From positions 1 through 49,090 of the forward strand of contig JAZRVT010000011.1 of NCBI GenBank assembly GCA_045599325.1: DNA of 49,090 nt, in the 5' to 3' direction. Under the pieces are notes generated by a model, which did not search any database, was not told the DNA's origin, and saw only the letters and a list, made by a program, of their open reading frames with translations. Positions 15,524 through 23,643 of this stretch are shown piece after piece. Both the position numbers and the translations under genes were made by a program. This stretch comes from Cacconaster sp045599325 (GTDB taxonomy: Bacteria; Bacteroidota; Bacteroidia; Bacteroidales; UBA932). The stretch's first letter is position 1; every line of letters starts with the position of its first letter.

Positions 15524-17983
15524 CTAACGGAGCTTTGCTCCGAACTTGCTTTCGAACGCCTTTATCAGGCGTGCCATTGCCTGCTCTACAGTCTGGTCTG
15601 TCAGAGTCTTCTCCTCATCCTGAAGGATGAAGCTCATCGCGTACTGCTTCTTGGCGGCAGGGATCTTCGGTCCGCGGTAGACGTCGAAGAGTGACACCTG
15701 CCTGAGGATGCCCTTCACGCTCTGGAGAGCGGTCTTGCGGAGGTCAGCATAAGAGACATTCTCATCGATGACAAGTGCCAGGTCACGGCGGACTTCAGGG
15801 AACTTTGGAAGCTCCTTGTATTTCACCTTGTCGCGGCGGACGAGTTCGAAGAACACAGGCCAGGAGATTTCAGCGACAAAGACAGGCTGCTTGATGTCGA
15901 ACATCTTCAGAAGCTGTCTGTTCACAGTACCTGCAACTGCAAGTCTCTTGCCCTGAAGCTTGTATTCCAGACCTTCAGAGAAGATGTCGGCAGGCGCCGC
16001 ATCAGTCTCGAGGTCATAGATATCAGCCTTGAATCTCTTGAGGAGAAGTTCAAGGGTGCCCTTGAGCTGGAAGTAGTTGCCGGCGCCGAGTTCGTTTCTC
16101 CAGGACTTCGCGCCAGGACCCGTGACAGCCAGGCAGAGCCTCTGTTCCTCACGGTAGCTCTTCAGGTCAGCGGCCGGACACTCGGCGTCAGCCTTCGGAC
16201 GGAAACTGTAGCAGTTGCCGATCTCGAAGAGCCTGAGGTCATTGTTCTGGTGGTTGATATTGCGTGCCACGACTTCCAGTGCATTGAGGATCAGAGTCTG
16301 GCGCATCGCGTTCAGATCCTGGCTCAGAGGATTGACTATACGGACGCAGGCCTCCTCAGGGAAGCTCTTGAGTTTGGTGTAGTAGCCGCTCTTTGTCAAT
16401 GAGTTGTTCATTATCTCATTGAATCCGCGGGATGCGAGGAAGTCGGATACGCTCTTGCGGACAACCTCCGGGTCAGGATGTTCTGAAGGGTTGATGGAGA
16501 CTCTCATATTGGTCGGGAGCTCCACATTGTTGTAACCGTAGATGCGGAGTATCTCCTCGACGACGTCGCACTCTCTGAGGACGTCGACCCTGTATGCAGG
16601 GACCTCGACGGTGCAGCCCTCTTCAGTTTCGGAAACGGATGTGAATTCCAGGTCATTGAGGATGGCCTTGATGGTCCCGGCAGGGATTTCCTTGCCGATA
16701 AGGGAGTTAATCCTCGAATACTTGAGTTCGATGCGCGCCTTCTCGAAAGGCTTTTCGCAGACCTCGACAGGAGCCCCAACAATCTTTCCTCCGGCCAGTT
16801 CGCAGATGAGCAGCGCGGCACGGCGGGCGGCGGTCATTGTGGCCAGCGGGTCGATGCCCCTCTCATAGCGGAAGGAAGCGTCGGTCTTCAGGCCGTGGCG
16901 CTTCGAAGTCTTGCGTATTGAGACAGGATTGAAATATGCGGCCTCAAGGAATACTTCTGTGGTTGATTCGGTGACACCGCTCTCCGCACCGCCGAAGACG
17001 CCGGCGATGCACATAGGCTCCTCCTCGTTGCAGATCACAAGGTCATTGGCTGAAAGGGTGCGCTCGACACCGTCCAGTGTGACGAACTTGCACCCCTCTT
17101 CGCTGCGGCGGACGACCACTTTGCGGCCCTTGATCTTCGAAGCGTCGAATGCGTGGAGAGGATGGCCCATCTCGTTGAGGACGAAGTTGGTGATGTCCAC
17201 TACGTTGTTGACGGAGCGCTGTCCTATCGAGACGAGTCGGTCGCGGAGCCAGTCCGGCGACGGACCGACCTTGACGTCCTTGATGGTGATGCCGATATAT
17301 CTCGGAGCCAGGTCAGGGTCCTTGACCTCAACCGGGATCGGTTCCCCCTCGCCCGCCTTGAAGGCGCTCACGTCAGGGAGCGTCCACTCGCAAGGAATGC
17401 CGTTGAGGCGGCAGTATGCATAGAGGTCGCGTGCCACGCCGATGTGGCTTGCGCCGTCAACACGGTTAGGGGTGAGCCCTATTTCGTAGACTGTGTCTTC
17501 GGAAAGCTTCAGATATTCCTTTGCGGAAGTTCCTGGGACTGCAGCCGGGTCAAGGACCATAATGCCCTCGTGGTCTGTCCCGATTCCGAGTTCGTCCTCA
17601 GCGCAGATCATTCCGAAGCTCTCGGCTCCGCGGATCTTAGACTTCTTGATCTTGAATGTGCCGCCGTTGCCGTCAGGGAGGTCGGTGCCCACTGTGGCGA
17701 GGAGGACTTTCTCACCTGCAGCCACATTAGGCGCTCCGCAGACCACCTGGAGCAGTTCAGGCGCGCCGGTATTGAGTTTTGTGATATGGAGATGGTCGCT
17801 GTCAGGGTGATCCACGCACTCCACTACTTCAGCCACGATCACGCCTGCCAGTCCGCCCGGGACCTGTTCGACAGTCTCGGTGTGTTCAACTTCAAGACCA
17901 GTTGAGGTTATGATGCGGCTGACTTCTTCAGCACTGAGGTCAAATTTGAGATAATCCTTGAGCCAATTGAGAGATGCTATCAT
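15524..17983 (-). CDS. pheT: Phenylalanine--tRNA ligase beta subunit
   Basis: 819 residues, full length for bacterial PheT. Order: N-terminal OB-fold tRNA-binding domain (~40-150; VVECVDHPDSDHLHITKLN), B3/B4 editing-type domain (~215-375), B5 domain (~400-475), catalytic-like core, and a C-terminal anticodon-binding FDX-ACB domain (~725-819; LPKFPEVRRDLALVIDE). With PheS it charges tRNA-Phe. pheS is not in the window, so the subunits are encoded apart here. It has its own -7 box although the ftsY gene ends only 50 bp upstream. Confidence 0.98.
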   Translation of the reverse strand: MIASLNWLKDYLKFDLSAEEVSRIITSTGLEVEHTETVEQVPGGLAGVIVAEVVECVDHPDSDHLHITKLNTGAPELLQVVCGAPNVAAGEKVLLATVGTDLPDGNGGTFKIKKSKIRGAESFGMICAEDELGIGTDHEGIMVLDPAAVPGTSAKEYLKLSEDTVYEIGLTPNRVDGASHIGVARDLYAYCRLNGIPCEWTLPDVSAFKAGEGEPIPVEVKDPDLAPRYIGITIKDVKVGPSPDWLRDRLVSIGQRSVNNVVDITNFVLNEMGHPLHAFDASKIKGRKVVVRRSEEGCKFVTLDGVERTLSANDLVICNEEEPMCIAGVFGGAESGVTESTTEVFLEAAYFNPVSIRKTSKRHGLKTDASFRYERGIDPLATMTAARRAALLICELAGGKIVGAPVEVCEKPFEKARIELKYSRINSLIGKEIPAGTIKAILNDLEFTSVSETEEGCTVEVPAYRVDVLRECDVVEEILRIYGYNNVELPTNMRVSINPSEHPDPEVVRKSVSDFLASRGFNEIMNNSLTKSGYYTKLKSFPEEACVRIVNPLSQDLNAMRQTLILNALEVVARNINHQNNDLRLFEIGNCYSFRPKADAECPAADLKSYREEQRLCLAVTGPGAKSWRNELGAGNYFQLKGTLELLLKRFKADIYDLETDAAPADIFSEGLEYKLQGKRLAVAGTVNRQLLKMFDIKQPVFVAEISWPVFFELVRRDKVKYKELPKFPEVRRDLALVIDENVSYADLRKTALQSVKGILRQVSLFDVYRGPKIPAAKKQYAMSFILQDEEKTLTDQTVEQAMARLIKAFESKFGAKLR

Positions 17984-18005
17984 TTCTGCGAAAAATTAAA
18001 TCCTG

Positions 18006-18013
18006 CAAATATA
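18006..18013 (-). promoter_or_regulatory. -7 promoter box for pheT
   Basis: TATATTTG on the minus strand, 23 bp upstream of the pheT ATG and in the 50-bp gap after the ftsY stop. It is a perfect TAnnTTTG match; no obvious -33 TTTG. Confidence 0.55.
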
Positions 18014-18033
18014 CTGAAAAAACGCTTCGGGAG

Positions 18034-19020
18034 CTACTCGAAAAGCGAGCGCACGAACTCGCGCCGGTCGAAGACTTTGAGGTCTTCTATCTTCTCGCCC
18101 ACTCCGATGAACTTGATCGGAATCTTGAACTGGTCGCTGATGCCGATGACCACGCCTCCCTTGGCTGAACCGTCAAGCTTTGTGACGGCAAGTGCGCTGA
18201 CTGATGTGGCCTTTGTGAACTCCCTGGCCTGGATGAAGCCGTTCTGGCCGGTGGAGCCGTCGATGACGAGCAGGACCTCGTGAGGAGCGTCCGGAATCAC
18301 CTTCGCCATCACGTTCTTTATCTTTGTCAGTTCGTTCATCAGGTTCACCTTGTTGTGGAGACGGCCCGCCGTGTCGATGATGACCACGTCCGCGTCCTTC
18401 GCCACAGCGCTTTTCACGGTGTCGTATGCCACAGACGCCGGATCAGAGCCCATTGCCTGCTTCACGATGTCGACGCCTGCCCTTTCAGCCCATATGACAA
18501 GCTGGTCCACAGCGGCTGCGCGGAAAGTGTCGGCGGCGCCGAGAACAACCTTCTTGCCCTGTCCTTTCAGCTGGGCGGCAAGTTTGCCGATGGTGGTGGT
18601 CTTGCCCACGCCGTTGACTCCGACGACCATTATGACATACGGCTTCTTGGAGAAGTCGAACGGCGCTGTGCTGCGCCCGTCTGCCGCCTTGTCAAGAAGA
18701 GACTCGATCTCCTCGCGGAGATAGACGTTGACTTCGTCAGGATTGAGGTATTTGTCGCGGGCCACGCGTGCCTCGAGCAGCTCTATCACTGTCTGGGTGG
18801 TCTCGACCCCCATATCCGAAGCGATTAGCGCCTCCTCGATGGAATCGAGGACATCATCATCTATGACGCTCTTGCCGGCGACTGCGTGCGACAGGCGGTC
18901 GAAGAGGGAGCGTTTTGTCTTCTGCAGTCCGGCGTCCAGATTGCTCTGCTGGGGCTGCTGTTCCCGCTCTTCGGCGGATGGTTCTTCAATATGTTTCTTC
19001 CTCCAGTTGAAAAGTCCCAT
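18034..19020 (-). CDS. ftsY: Signal recognition particle receptor FtsY
   Basis: 328 residues. The acidic A-region is short (residues 1-30, rich in Glu/Gln), as is common in Bacteroidetes; then come the N helical bundle (~35-105) and the SRP-type GTPase G domain. GTPase motifs: GVNGVGKTTTIGKL (P-loop), DTFRAAA, DTAGRLHN and TKLDGSAKGG. It docks SRP-bound ribosomes at the inner membrane for co-translational insertion. It starts 9 bp after the racemase gene and belongs to a minus-strand run from 20497. Confidence 0.98.
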   Translation of the reverse strand: MGLFNWRKKHIEEPSAEEREQQPQQSNLDAGLQKTKRSLFDRLSHAVAGKSVIDDDVLDSIEEALIASDMGVETTQTVIELLEARVARDKYLNPDEVNVYLREEIESLLDKAADGRSTAPFDFSKKPYVIMVVGVNGVGKTTTIGKLAAQLKGQGKKVVLGAADTFRAAAVDQLVIWAERAGVDIVKQAMGSDPASVAYDTVKSAVAKDADVVIIDTAGRLHNKVNLMNELTKIKNVMAKVIPDAPHEVLLVIDGSTGQNGFIQAREFTKATSVSALAVTKLDGSAKGGVVIGISDQFKIPIKFIGVGEKIEDLKVFDRREFVRSLFE

Positions 19021-19029
19021 AAATAATTG

Positions 19030-19737
19030 TTACAGAGGTTTGTAAAGTTCACGGATGCAGCCGTCCGCAAGGGCTTCGAGAGAAGATATGCCCATCTCTT
19101 CAGGGAGTCCGGTGTTCTGGTATGCCACTGGGAGTTCGGTGCATGCGCCCACTACAGGGAGTTTCTCGATCTCCCAGAGTTTCTCGATTGCGGCGCGGTA
19201 GCGTATGCCCGCCTCCTTGATCTTGCCGGCCTTCACCATATCGGTGATGTCGTGGATCTCCACTCTCATAGGCTCGTCAGGGATGCGGAAGCTGTAACCT
19301 GTGGCGGCTGCGTGACGCTGATAGATGCCTGTGTTCATCGTCCCGAGTGTGGCGGTGAGCCAGGCGCCCTTAGGGCTGCGTTCCCGGCAGGTCCTGATGG
19401 TCTCATCGATGATATGGATCACAGGCACGCTGATGAGCCCCTGCTCGAGGAACTTGTCCACGAAGTGGTGGGCGGTGTTGCAGGTGACCACCAGGCGGTC
19501 GGCGCCCCAGCTGATGAGGGTCTTGAGACCGTCGAGGAGGTACGGTTCCGGATCCGGCCCCTTGCCGAGGAGGAAAGTGGTGCGGTCAGGAGTTATGGTG
19601 TGGGAATACACTATCATTCTTGGATGCTCCTGGTCCACGTCGGCAGGAGCCTTGACTGCGAGGAGTCTCTGAAATTCAGCGGTGGCTGCAGGTCCCATTC
19701 CGCCAAGCACACCGAGGGTAAGTCCGTTGTTCTTCAT
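19030..19737 (-). CDS. Aspartate/glutamate racemase family protein
   Basis: 235 residues with the two-cysteine, cofactor-independent racemase signature: VVTCNTAHHF in the first half and GACTELPV in the second, each supplying an active-site Cys. The N-terminus LGVLGGMGPAATAEF is typical of aspartate racemases. The likely product is D-aspartate (or D-glutamate) for peptidoglycan or other uses. It is coupled in order with a polyprenol-phosphate sugar synthase gene upstream and ftsY downstream; no functional link is obvious. Confidence 0.87.
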   Translation of the reverse strand: MKNNGLTLGVLGGMGPAATAEFQRLLAVKAPADVDQEHPRMIVYSHTITPDRTTFLLGKGPDPEPYLLDGLKTLISWGADRLVVTCNTAHHFVDKFLEQGLISVPVIHIIDETIRTCRERSPKGAWLTATLGTMNTGIYQRHAAATGYSFRIPDEPMRVEIHDITDMVKAGKIKEAGIRYRAAIEKLWEIEKLPVVGACTELPVAYQNTGLPEEMGISSLEALADGCIRELYKPL

Positions 19738-19765
19738 TATGATGATATTTTCTGGTCGTTAGATT

Positions 19766-20497
19766 CTATGCTCTGGCGCGCGGGCGTATCTTGCGGAAGC
19801 GGAGCTTTATCACTCCCCAGAACGCTTCGCCGAAGATGCTGGAGCTCATCTTGGATGTCCCCTCCTTGCGGTCCTCGAATATGATCGGCACCTCGGCAAT
19901 CTTGAAGCCCAGCCTGTATGCATTATACTTCATCTCGATCTGGAAGCCGTATCCGCGCATCTTTATGCGGTCGAAGTCAATGGTATCCAGCACTTTGCGC
20001 GAATAGCACTTGAAGCCGGCCGTACAGTCGTAAACCTTCATCCCGAGCACAGTGCGCACATACGTGGACGCATAGTAGGACATTATCACACGGCCGATCG
20101 GCCAGTTGATCACACTGATGCCGTTGCAGTAGCGGGAACCTATGGAGAGGTCCGCCCCACCTTCTGCACAGGCAGCATAGAGGCGCGGCACGTCGGCGGG
20201 CTTGTGTGAGAAGTCAGCATCCATCTCGAAGATGTAGTCATAGCCGTGTTCGAGCGACCACTTGAAGCCAGTCATATAGGCTGTGCCGAGTCCCTGCTTG
20301 CCGCTCCTTTCGATGAGATGGAGTTCCTCAGGGAATTCGTTCTGGAGTCTCTTGACGATGGCCGCAGTGCCGTCCGGAGAGCCGTCATCGATGATCAGCA
20401 CGTGGTAATCGCCCTCAAGCGCACGCACTGCGCGTATGATGTTCTCGATGTTCTCCTTTTCGTTGTAAGTCGGGATGATGATGACTTTCCTGTCCAT
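19766..20497 (-). CDS. Polyprenol-phosphate mannose synthase-like GT2 glycosyltransferase
   Basis: 243 residues, cytosolic GT-A fold family 2 enzyme of the Dpm1 type. Seen: VIIIPTYNEKENI at the N-terminus, IIDDGSPDGT, then EMDADFSHKP containing the DxD metal-binding motif. There are no transmembrane helices at the C-terminus, unlike the ArnC/CsbB type. It probably transfers a hexose from a nucleotide sugar to polyprenyl phosphate, giving a lipid-linked donor for periplasmic glycosyltransferases. A YfhO protein, a possible user of such donors, is encoded at 35074-37515. Confidence 0.9.
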   Translation of the reverse strand: MDRKVIIIPTYNEKENIENIIRAVRALEGDYHVLIIDDGSPDGTAAIVKRLQNEFPEELHLIERSGKQGLGTAYMTGFKWSLEHGYDYIFEMDADFSHKPADVPRLYAACAEGGADLSIGSRYCNGISVINWPIGRVIMSYYASTYVRTVLGMKVYDCTAGFKCYSRKVLDTIDFDRIKMRGYGFQIEMKYNAYRLGFKIAEVPIIFEDRKEGTSKMSSSIFGEAFWGVIKLRFRKIRPRARA

Positions 20498-20515
20498 ATT
20501 AAGAAGTTTATTCTA

Positions 20516-20523
20516 CAAATATA
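20516..20523 (-). promoter_or_regulatory. Promoter of the glycosyltransferase-racemase-ftsY run
   Basis: TATATTTG on the minus strand, 18 bp upstream of the ATG at 20497. An upstream TTTG, read on the same strand about 22 bases before the -7 box, can serve as the -33 element. This is the most complete Bacteroidetes-type promoter in the window. Confidence 0.65.
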
Positions 20524-20560
20524 CCGTTTCTTTCTTAAATTGCGACAAATTTCTGACTCT

Positions 20561-21496
20561 ATGAAGAAGCTCATACCACTGCTGCTTGCTGCGGCACTGC
20601 TTTCCGGCTGCACCGGAGCCGCTTCCGGACCATCGCAATGGGACTCCGAATCAATGTGGTACGACACAGATGACGAGATCGACACCACCCTCGCCGACGT
20701 CTTCTATATCCTCTCCACCAATGTGATGACAGCCGTGGACAGCGCCTCGGGAGAGACGTCATACCAGGCCCTGCTGACAGATGATGACCGACAGAAGATG
20801 AGCGCCGAACTGGGCTACGCAGACAGTATGTTCGGAGACTCGCTGAATTTCATCGGACCTTACTACCACCAGTTGACAATGGAGTCGGCGGAACTGCCGG
20901 AAGAGAAGTTCGACGAACTCTTCGACGACGTGTCGGACGAAGTGTTCGAGGCTTTCAACTGGTATATGGAGAACGTCAACGACGGCAGGCCCTATATCCT
21001 CGCGGGCTTCAGCCAGGGGGCGATGCTTGTGCTCGAACTGCTCAAGAGGATGAGCGATGAGCAGTACTCCCGCATGGCGGCCGCATATATGCTCGGCTAC
21101 CGGCTCTCTGACGAGGACCTCGAGCACCCGCACGTCCGCGCCGCAACCGACGATGACGACTGGGGCGTGACGGTCTCATTCAACTCTGTGATGTCGCCGT
21201 CAGATGCCTGGCCGTTCCTTTCAGAGGACGCGGCGACCTGCATAAACCCGCTCAACTGGACCACAGACGGAACTCCGGCCACTCTCGATTTCAACGGAGA
21301 CATTGCTGAAGTCAGTGTGGATACCTGCAGCAACCTACTGATAGTCAAAGGTCTGGACAAGGAGGACTATATCTTCAAGCCGCTCGCCGAATACTGCGAG
21401 CCGGGCAACCTCCACCACTGGGACCTGCTCTTCTACAAGCGCAGCATTCAGAAGAACGCGCTTCTCCGCGTTTACGGGGATGATGATCAGGAGTGA
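20561..21496 (+). CDS. DUF3089 lipoprotein, alpha/beta-hydrolase fold
   Basis: 311 residues from the ATG at 20561. The frame is open further upstream, but only this start gives a lipoprotein signal (KKLIPLLLAAALLSGC). The mature protein matches DUF3089: ADVFYILSTN, IGPYYHQL and LAGFSQGAMLV, the last being a GxSxG nucleophile elbow (Ser in FSQG). It is likely a periplasmic or surface-anchored hydrolase of unknown substrate. It converges on the tex gene with a 10-bp overlap. Confidence 0.87.
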   Translation: MKKLIPLLLAAALLSGCTGAASGPSQWDSESMWYDTDDEIDTTLADVFYILSTNVMTAVDSASGETSYQALLTDDDRQKMSAELGYADSMFGDSLNFIGPYYHQLTMESAELPEEKFDELFDDVSDEVFEAFNWYMENVNDGRPYILAGFSQGAMLVLELLKRMSDEQYSRMAAAYMLGYRLSDEDLEHPHVRAATDDDDWGVTVSFNSVMSPSDAWPFLSEDAATCINPLNWTTDGTPATLDFNGDIAEVSVDTCSNLLIVKGLDKEDYIFKPLAEYCEPGNLHHWDLLFYKRSIQKNALLRVYGDDDQE

Positions 21497-23643
21497 GACT
21501 GCAGACCTTTGAGTGAAAGGCCTATCCTGTTCCTCTCCAGATCCACGCTGATCACTTTCGCGTGAATCTGCTGGTGGACCTTGAGCACCTTGGACGGATC
21601 CGAGACATACCTGTCACCCATCTGCGAGACGTGGATCAGACCGTTCTCGTGGATTCCGATGTCCACGAATGCACCGAATGCCGTGACGTTGGTCACAATG
21701 CCGGGAAGGACCATCCCGACCTTTACGTCCTCGATGGTTCTGATCTCCTCAGAGAAGCCGAAAACCTTGAAGGTGCCGCGAGGGTCGCGGCCGCGCTTGG
21801 CGATCTCAGCCATAATGTCGTTGAGAGTCGGCATTCCCACCTCACCGGACACATACCTGCCAAGGTCGATGCCCTCACGTTTCGCCGGGTCTGCGATGAA
21901 TTCCTCGAGCGAGACTCCGGCGTCCGATGCCATCTGCTCCACAAGGCCATACCGTTCCGGGTGGACAGCGCTGTTGTCAAGCGGATTCCCGGCTCCCGGA
22001 ATCCTGAGGAAGCCGGCGCACTGCTCGAATGCCTTGCTTCCAAGCCGCTTCACACCGTTCAGCTGGGCCCTTGACGTGAAAGGGCCGTTCTCCGTACGGA
22101 AATCTATGATGTTCTGGGCCAGTGCCGGGCCAATGCCGGAGACATAGCTCAGCAGGTAAGGGCTGGCGGTGTTCAGATTGACACCCACGCTGTTGACGCA
22201 GCCTTCGACAGTCTCGTCGAGGCGCTCCTTCAGGAGATTCTGGTCAACGTCGTGCTGGTACTGCCCGACACCTATGCTCTTAGGGTCTATCTTGACAAGT
22301 TCGGCAAGCGGGTCCATCAGGCGGCGTCCGATGGAGACGGCGCCGCGGACTGTGACGTCATAGTCAGGGAATTCGCTGCGGGCCACCTCTGACGCGGAGT
22401 AGACGGAAGCCCCGTCCTCGCTTACTGAATAGACTTTGAGATCCTCAGGGAGAGGAATCTTTTCGATGAATGACTCAGTCTCGCGGCCGGCAGTGCCGTT
22501 GCCGATCGCGATGACCTCGATCTTATATGCCTCGACCATCCTCGATATGGCCTTCATAGCCGAAATCTTCTCATTTGCAGGAGGATGAGGATATATGGTC
22601 TCATTATGGAGGAGCATTCCCTGAGCATCCAGGCAGACCACCTTGCAGCCGGTGCGGAATCCGGGGTCGATGGCCAGAGTGCGCTTCTGACCCACCGGCG
22701 GGGCGAGAAGCAGCTCGCGAAGATTGTCTCCGAACACCCTGATGGCCTCTATGTCTGCCTTCTCCTTCGCTGCGGCAAGGGTCTCGTTCTCGACAGACGG
22801 ATGAAGCAGCCTCTTCCAGGAGTCCCCGATGGCGGCGTCCACCTGGGCACGGCAGGCAGGCGAAGGACGGCGCTTCTTCTCGTATGCCTTCCTCGAAATG
22901 CGCTCTATGGCGTGTTCCGGATTCACATCCACCCTGACACTGACGTATTCCAGACTGCGGGCCCTCAGAGCAGCGAGCAGGCGGTGTGACGGAATCTTGT
23001 CCACCCTCTGTGAGAAATCGAAATATGACTCATATTTGCGCGCCTCGGGGTCGTTCTCCTTGCCTTTTGCCACCTTGGAGACGACTGTCCCCCAGCGGGA
23101 ATAAAGGTCACGCAGCTGTGCGCGGACAGGCTGGCTGTCAGAGACCATTTCAGCAATGATGTCACGTGCGCCGGCAAGAGCGTCACCGGCTGAAGCCACA
23201 TCCCCCTTCACGAATTCCGCAGCCTCTCTCTCAGGGTTGTCGCACTCCATATTCCAGAGAGACAGCGCAAGCGGCTCAAGCCCGCGCTCTCTGGCAACAG
23301 ATGCCCGGGTCCTGCGCTTCGGCCTGTATGGGAGATAGAGATCCTCAACGGTCTGTGCATCCACCGCACCCTCGATTGCCGCACGCAGTCCGTCTGTCAG
23401 CTTACCCTGCTCCCCGATGCTCCGGAGAATGGATTCCTTGCGCTTTTCGAGGTCAGTGAAACGGCTGTACCAGTGTTTGACTTCGGCCACCTGGATATCG
23501 TCCAGAGCGCCGGTGCGCTCCTTGCGGTAACGGCTGATGAAAGGGATTGTGGAGCCCTCCTCGAAGAGCCCGATGCAGTTCTCCACCTGCCAGGAAGCGA
23601 TGCCCATCACCCCGGCGATATGGTCTGTATAAAGTTTATTCAT
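21487..23643 (-). CDS. tex: Tex family RNA-binding transcription accessory protein
   Basis: 718 residues from the ATG at 23643, which overlaps the ClC gene end by 8 bp; a longer open frame to 23766 lies inside ClC coding sequence and is rejected. Order: N-terminal helical Tex domain, YqgF/RNase H-like domain (~320-450; LAIDPGFRTGCK), tandem helix-hairpin-helix (~485-560; SYVSGIGPALAQNII) and a C-terminal S1 domain (~640-712; GIVTNVTAFGAFVDIG). The architecture is complete. It is cytosolic and nucleic-acid binding; Tex proteins affect transcription and stress tolerance, though the mechanism is poorly defined. Confidence 0.95.
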   Translation of the reverse strand: MNKLYTDHIAGVMGIASWQVENCIGLFEEGSTIPFISRYRKERTGALDDIQVAEVKHWYSRFTDLEKRKESILRSIGEQGKLTDGLRAAIEGAVDAQTVEDLYLPYRPKRRTRASVARERGLEPLALSLWNMECDNPEREAAEFVKGDVASAGDALAGARDIIAEMVSDSQPVRAQLRDLYSRWGTVVSKVAKGKENDPEARKYESYFDFSQRVDKIPSHRLLAALRARSLEYVSVRVDVNPEHAIERISRKAYEKKRRPSPACRAQVDAAIGDSWKRLLHPSVENETLAAAKEKADIEAIRVFGDNLRELLLAPPVGQKRTLAIDPGFRTGCKVVCLDAQGMLLHNETIYPHPPANEKISAMKAISRMVEAYKIEVIAIGNGTAGRETESFIEKIPLPEDLKVYSVSEDGASVYSASEVARSEFPDYDVTVRGAVSIGRRLMDPLAELVKIDPKSIGVGQYQHDVDQNLLKERLDETVEGCVNSVGVNLNTASPYLLSYVSGIGPALAQNIIDFRTENGPFTSRAQLNGVKRLGSKAFEQCAGFLRIPGAGNPLDNSAVHPERYGLVEQMASDAGVSLEEFIADPAKREGIDLGRYVSGEVGMPTLNDIMAEIAKRGRDPRGTFKVFGFSEEIRTIEDVKVGMVLPGIVTNVTAFGAFVDIGIHENGLIHVSQMGDRYVSDPSKVLKVHQQIHAKVISVDLERNRIGLSLKGLQSHS

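Noticed and set aside
15528..15542. Hairpin CGGAGC-TTT-GCTCCG as a terminator between the convergent genes at 15512 and 15524
   Set aside because: It lies in the last codons of pheT and has no T-run on either strand; the pairing can be explained by coding sequence.
20246..20560. Extended N-terminus for the DUF3089 lipoprotein
   Set aside because: The extension overlaps the divergent glycosyltransferase gene and its promoter and would bury the lipoprotein signal, which starts exactly at 20561.
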